Source: JBGOUJ01 sp041477005 (GTDB lineage Bacteria > Acidobacteriota > Terriglobia > Bryobacterales > JACQDG01). From it: 38,597 nucleotides of DNA. The DNA is taken from the NCBI GenBank assembly GCA_041477005.1, contig JBGOUJ010000007.1, positions 1-38,597 of the forward strand, in the 5' to 3' direction. The notes below the pieces were generated by a model, which did not search any database, was not told where the DNA came from, and saw only the letters and a list, made by a program, of their open reading frames with translations. Made by a program: the position numbers and the translations under genes. Of the stretch, positions 35,831-38,597 are shown one piece after another. Position 1 is the stretch's first letter. Each line of letters opens with the position of its first letter.

Positions 35831-37108
35831 ATGGTCGCGGATCGTCGCTCTTTCATGAAGTGGATCGGCGCTGCACCGCTGTTGGGCTATCTGGCCGGCC
35901 AGGACGCCTGGCACAAGGCCTGGGCGGCGGTGGGCAAGAACTCCAAGGACAACATCTACGCGCGGATCGGCGTCAGGCCGTTCATCAACGCTCGCGGCAC
36001 GTGGACCTATTTGAGCGGCTCGCTCGAGCTGCCCGAAGTGCGGGCCGCCAAGCAGCAGGCGGCTATGCATTTCGTTGATGTCCTCGAGCTGCAGCGCGGC
36101 GTCGGGAAGCGGCTGGCCGAGCTTTCCGGCGCCGAATCCGGGATGGTCACCACCGGCGCCGCCGGCGCCATGGCCGCGGGCACGGCGGCCTGCATCGCCG
36201 GTACCGACCCGGCCAAGGTGTGGCAGCTCCCGGACACCACCGGCCTCAAGCACGAGGTCATCATGCTTGGCGGGCGCAGCGCGTTCGACAGCGCCATACG
36301 GCTGGTCGGTGGAAAGTTGGTGCTGGTGCGCGGCCAGGAAGAATTCGAAGCCGCAATCAACGCCAACACGGCGATGATTTACACCACGGCGACGGGCGAG
36401 CGGCTGGAGCGGGCGCTGGTGGTCGCCAAGAATGCCAAAGTGCCGCTGCTGCTCGATCAGGCCGCCGGCATTCCGCCGATCGAGAACCTCTCGCTTTACG
36501 CCAAGATGGGTTGCGACCTTTACACTTTCAGCGGCGGCAAAGGTCTGTGTGGGCCGCAGTGCTCGGGATTGCTGCTGGGGCGCAAGGACCTGATCGAAGC
36601 GGCCCTCGCCAACAGCAGCCCGTGGGAGGGCTCCGTCTGCCGCCCCATGAAGGTCGGCAAAGAAGAGATCATGGGATGCCTGGCGGCGGTGGAGGCGTGG
36701 AAGAAAAGGGACCTCGAGGCGCTCGATAAGGAATGGAACGCCAAGGTCAAGCGCATTGCCAAGGTGGTCGAGACCGTACCGGGCGTGACCACCGAAATTC
36801 AGATACCGAAGGGAGGCAATCGCTACCCCACGCTAACCGTAAACTGGGACGAGCAGGCGTGGGGATTCACGGTGGCCGACTGCGACAAGAAGCTCCGCGA
36901 CGGCGAGCCGAGGATCGAAGTGCTGACGTCGAACAATCCGAGCTTGGTCCCGGCGGTGATCGAGGGAGACCCCAAGTCTTCGACTAAGGGCGCCCGGACC
37001 GACCAGCTCCGCATCATCTCGATGACGCTGCAGCCGGGCGAAGATCTGATCGTGGGAAAGCGGCTCCGCGACATCCTCAGCGCCGCGCGGAAAGTAAAGG
37101 TCAGCTAG
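35831..37108 (+). CDS. Tat-exported SelA/DgaE-like PLP-dependent enzyme
   Basis: A 425-residue fold-type I PLP enzyme related to the SelA-like group that includes seryl-tRNA(Sec) selenium transferase and D-glucosaminate-6-phosphate ammonia-lyase. Family signs: IGVRPFINARGTWTYLSGSLELPEV at the start, GMVTTGAAGAMAAGTAACIAGTDPAK (cofactor phosphate region), LLLDQAAGIPP with the Asp that pairs the PLP nitrogen, and YTFSGGKGLCGPQCSGLLLG, with the Schiff-base Lys in SGGKG. The unusual part is the N-terminus: DRRSFMKWIGAAPLLGYLAG is a twin-arginine signal, implying export of a folded, cofactor-loaded enzyme. CAGGAGG lies eight bases before the ATG, which fixes this start rather than TTG 35807. Likely a lyase, dehydratase or epimerase on an amino or sugar acid; the substrate is unknown. 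Confidence 0.87.
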   Translation: MVADRRSFMKWIGAAPLLGYLAGQDAWHKAWAAVGKNSKDNIYARIGVRPFINARGTWTYLSGSLELPEVRAAKQQAAMHFVDVLELQRGVGKRLAELSGAESGMVTTGAAGAMAAGTAACIAGTDPAKVWQLPDTTGLKHEVIMLGGRSAFDSAIRLVGGKLVLVRGQEEFEAAINANTAMIYTTATGERLERALVVAKNAKVPLLLDQAAGIPPIENLSLYAKMGCDLYTFSGGKGLCGPQCSGLLLGRKDLIEAALANSSPWEGSVCRPMKVGKEEIMGCLAAVEAWKKRDLEALDKEWNAKVKRIAKVVETVPGVTTEIQIPKGGNRYPTLTVNWDEQAWGFTVADCDKKLRDGEPRIEVLTSNNPSLVPAVIEGDPKSSTKGARTDQLRIISMTLQPGEDLIVGKRLRDILSAARKVKVS

Positions 37109-37617
37109 AACATGTCATACGCCACGCCCAATCCGAAGAAGACGCCCGAATACTGATCGCGTGACGTATTCCCCACCCAATACCAGCCCTGGCTGCCCGT
37201 CGTGCTCGTGAATATGCCGTGGTGCTGCTCCTCTTGGGTGATCGCCTGGGCGTAAGGCGAATCGATCGGAACCAGGCAGCGCGCCAGCAGGTTCGTCCCC
37301 GTCACATCGGCCAGCGAGCCGATGCCGGCCAGCGCCCGCTTCACATTCGCCAGCGCCTCCGGAGACCCCGTCACTTTGTAACGAAATGCCTCCGCCGCCA
37401 GGTAATGACCTGTCCAAATGGCGGAGTCGCCGCAACGTGTGTAGCTCACAATGTTTTGGCTGTTGGGGGCAGCGAACACCGGATCGAGGATCGTTCCGAA
37501 CGGCAGGTGCCGGGCCTGAATATTGGTGGAGATCCGAAGGGCGTCCATTTCCGAAGCCGCGGCTGAGGTTGCGCCCAGCGCTAAGAGCAAGAGAAGAGTA
37601 TGAATTCGGTTTGACAT
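37105..37617 (-). pseudogene. Exported protein of the six-hairpin type, apparently cut short
   Basis: A frame of 170 codons with a Sec signal (MSNRIHTLLLLLALGATSAAA), then helical, barrel-like sequence: SYTRCGDSAIWTGHYLAAEAFRYKVTGSPEALANVKRALAGI, TNLLARCLVP and GNTSRDQYSGVFFGLGVAYDMF. The pattern (paired helices, SRDQYxG) resembles the first third of large alpha/alpha-barrel exported proteins. It stops in mid-motif at a TAG whose complement lies in the last codons of the convergent PLP enzyme gene (overlap four bases). A natural protein of this kind would be expected to go on for several hundred residues. I read it as truncated at the island border near 37109-37115; a true short protein is possible. 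Confidence 0.55.
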
Positions 37618-37632
37618 CAGTTCGAGAGGTGC

Positions 37633-37806
37633 TTAAGCCTCGAACCAGCTTTCCTGCTCTTTTTTCGGATGCTTGGGGGTCTTGCGCCGGGCCTTGGGCT
37701 GGATGACCTGGCCCGCCGGGACCTTGCCGATTCGCTCCCGCGCCAGCTTGCGCACTTCCTTGGCGGCCCGGAATACGTTCCGCCGCCGTGCCGGTCTGTT
37801 GGCCAT
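37633..37806 (-). CDS. Small basic protein (57 aa), unknown function
   Basis: A 57-residue, strongly basic frame (MANRPARRRNVFRAAKEVRK ... PKARRKTPKHPKKEQESWFEA). The first half is a likely amphipathic helix with Arg/Lys/Ala, the second a Pro/Lys-rich tail ending in an acidic-aromatic SWFEA. GGAG lies seven bases before the ATG. It is 15 bases upstream of the truncated exported protein gene and 36 bases after the redoxin stop. The composition suggests nucleic acid or ribosome binding, but no family was recognised. Frames in other phases of this stretch are shadows. Confidence 0.6.
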   Translation of the reverse strand: MANRPARRRNVFRAAKEVRKLARERIGKVPAGQVIQPKARRKTPKHPKKEQESWFEA

Positions 37807-37842
37807 CGATCGACTCCGAACCGGAGTTTAGTTCTTGGACCC

Positions 37843-38325
37843 TCAACCAGCGCGAAAGGCCTCGACTCTTTCGTCGCGGTGGAACAGGGTGACCGGACCC
37901 GCGCGGCCGGCGATCTCCTCGAGATCTGTTTTGACGAAACCTACGCTGGAGAGCCCGATCCGTCCGTCCGGTTCGATCACAAACAGCGAGGGAACATGGG
38001 TGATGCCGTAGGCGTTGGAGACCGGGTAGTTGTCGTCTTCGGAATCCAGCAGCACGGGGAAGCTGACGCCGAATTGACGGTTGAACTGCTCAGTTTTCTG
38101 CCCGACGTCCTGCGAGATGCCCAACAGCCTGAGTCCGGAGCCGCTCAACTGCTGGTGCAGCCGCTCCAGGAACGGGAAGATGTATTGGCAAGTAGGGCAG
38201 GAGACCTTGAAAAAGGCCACCAGGACCGGGCCGTGGGCCAGCCACTCCTTCAACGATTGCTGCTTGCCGGCCATATCCGGCAATGTAAAATCGCGGGCCT
38301 GAACTCCCGACTTGGCGCTCGCCAT
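37843..38325 (-). CDS. Thioredoxin-fold redoxin (AhpC/TSA-type or ResA-like)
   Basis: A 160-residue cytoplasmic protein with a thioredoxin fold. The N-terminal AKSGVQARDFTLPDMAGKQQSL is typical of the AhpC/TSA-redoxin family. The active site is FFKVSCPTCQYIFPFLERL, a CxxC pair (Cys-Pro-Thr-Cys), so disulfide exchange or peroxide reduction is expected. GITHVPSLFVIEPDGRI gives the conserved cis-proline. No signal peptide is seen from the chosen start. AGGAGG lies nine bases before ATG 38325, which decides against the longer frame from 38412. It could feed a periplasmic or cytochrome maturation path, but context does not say. Confidence 0.9.
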   Translation of the reverse strand: MASAKSGVQARDFTLPDMAGKQQSLKEWLAHGPVLVAFFKVSCPTCQYIFPFLERLHQQLSGSGLRLLGISQDVGQKTEQFNRQFGVSFPVLLDSEDDNYPVSNAYGITHVPSLFVIEPDGRIGLSSVGFVKTDLEEIAGRAGPVTLFHRDERVEAFRAG

Positions 38326-38465
38326 GGGGCGGAACCTCCTGGCTATCAGTCTAACGTAACGAAGAAGGGCTGTCATCGCCGGGCGTCGCCAACACCCCAT
38401 CGCCAACATCACCAGCCGTCGCCAAACGCTCGATTATAGAAGAATGTAAACGAACCGAACGGGGT

Positions 38466-38471
38466 TACAAT
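38466..38471 (+). promoter_or_regulatory. Probable -10 box (TACAAT)
   Basis: TACAAT ends eight bases before an ATG at 38480 that opens a 13-codon frame, and 42 bases before the GTG of the gene at the right edge. No good -35 element was found. The spacing again fits a nearly leaderless transcript, here starting at the upstream short frame. Confidence 0.4.
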
Positions 38472-38479
38472 AAAGGTAC

Positions 38480-38521
38480 ATGGACGCACAACTTCGAAAA
38501 GGAACTGACGGCCGTGGCTAA
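38480..38521 (+). CDS. Possible 13-residue upstream leader frame
   Basis: ATG at 38480 opens the frame MDAQLRKGTDGRG, which stops at TAA 38519-38521. The stop overlaps the GTG start (38514) of the next frame by eight bases, an arrangement that would allow coupled translation. No amino acid is enriched, so classical attenuation is not suggested. It may equally be chance. Confidence 0.25.
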   Translation: MDAQLRKGTDGRG

Positions 38522-38597
38522 GGCACGCCGAAAACCCAGAGACTCAGGGGGCGCCGTCCTGCGCCGTGTCGACCGAACGGTCGCCTGGGCCGACAGG
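38514..38597 (+). CDS. Start of an unidentified gene (partial, runs off right edge)
   Basis: GTG at 38514 opens a frame of 28 codons to the window end: a basic start (MAKARRKPRDSGG) followed by AVLRRVDRTVAWADR. AAAAGGA lies about 10 bases before it. The codon usage is like that of neighbouring genes, with G or C in most third positions. Too little is present to name a family. Confidence 0.45.
   Translation, partial: MAKARRKPRDSGGAVLRRVDRTVAWADR

Noticed and set aside
37115..37846. 243-codon minus-strand frame covering the small basic protein and the exported protein
   Set aside because: It is the neighbouring phase of two frames with better ribosome sites and protein-like sequence. Its own sequence is Gly/Gln/Ala-rich with no domain.

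Overview
The window reads as a chromosomal segment of a high-GC member of the Acidobacteriota, most likely the Bryobacter/Solibacter side of the phylum. This is inferred from gene content, not from a marker gene. The pointers are a 945-residue secreted protein with a seven-blade SBBP-type propeller and a Solibacter-type (TIGR03437-like) C-terminal domain, an Oar-like TonB receptor with a carboxypeptidase-regulatory-like N-terminus, several exported amidohydrolase/PHP-type proteins, and many genes with a TANNNT box only 6-15 bases before the start codon. No rRNA, tRNA, CRISPR array, transposase or phage gene was seen.

Layout. 1-4918 (minus): a translationally coupled tripartite efflux operon (TolC-like, HlyD-like lipoprotein, RND pump running off the left edge), with two hairpins in its leader. 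5124-7788 (plus): an MFS transporter and a secreted amidohydrolase, followed by an 18-bp tandem repeat and an intrinsic terminator. 8023-13337 (minus): a tight three-gene signalling operon: a CpaE/MinD-like ATPase, a 1054-residue hybrid histidine kinase with an ethylene-receptor-like membrane domain, and a REC-GGDEF protein whose cyclase site looks dead while its c-di-GMP inhibitory site is kept. 13495-16481 (plus): a secreted PHP/CehA-like protein, an RRM RNA-binding protein, and an SMP-30-like lipoprotein whose signal peptide is encoded by a palindromic repeat. 16582-17748 (minus): a STAS anti-sigma antagonist and a TadE/TadG-like pilus protein. 18022-18994: MscL, a truncated VOC gene and a stray Tat-signal fragment.

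19060-23166 (plus) is a housekeeping block: a phosphoglucose-isomerase-like SIS protein, a 48-residue membrane protein, RNase PH, the XTP/dITP pyrophosphatase RdgB and a family 2 glycosyltransferase. 23423-26260 is the large secreted propeller protein. 26244-31169 (minus) is a five-gene run: GHMP sugar kinase, CPBP membrane protease, an exported unknown, GAPDH and phosphoglycerate kinase.

31294-37617 looks like a replaced segment. A 35-codon remnant of peptide deformylase lies on one side and an exported protein that stops abruptly lies on the other. Between them is a three-gene plus-strand cluster: TonB-dependent receptor, exported bicupin and Tat-exported SelA-like PLP enzyme. The right end carries a small basic protein, a peroxiredoxin/thioredoxin-like protein and the start of an unknown gene.

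The most novel system is the 8023-13337 operon. It couples an ethylene-receptor-like sensor to a c-di-GMP-binding (probably not c-di-GMP-making) output and to a CpaE-type pilus-localisation ATPase. The second is the exported receptor-cupin-PLP enzyme cluster.
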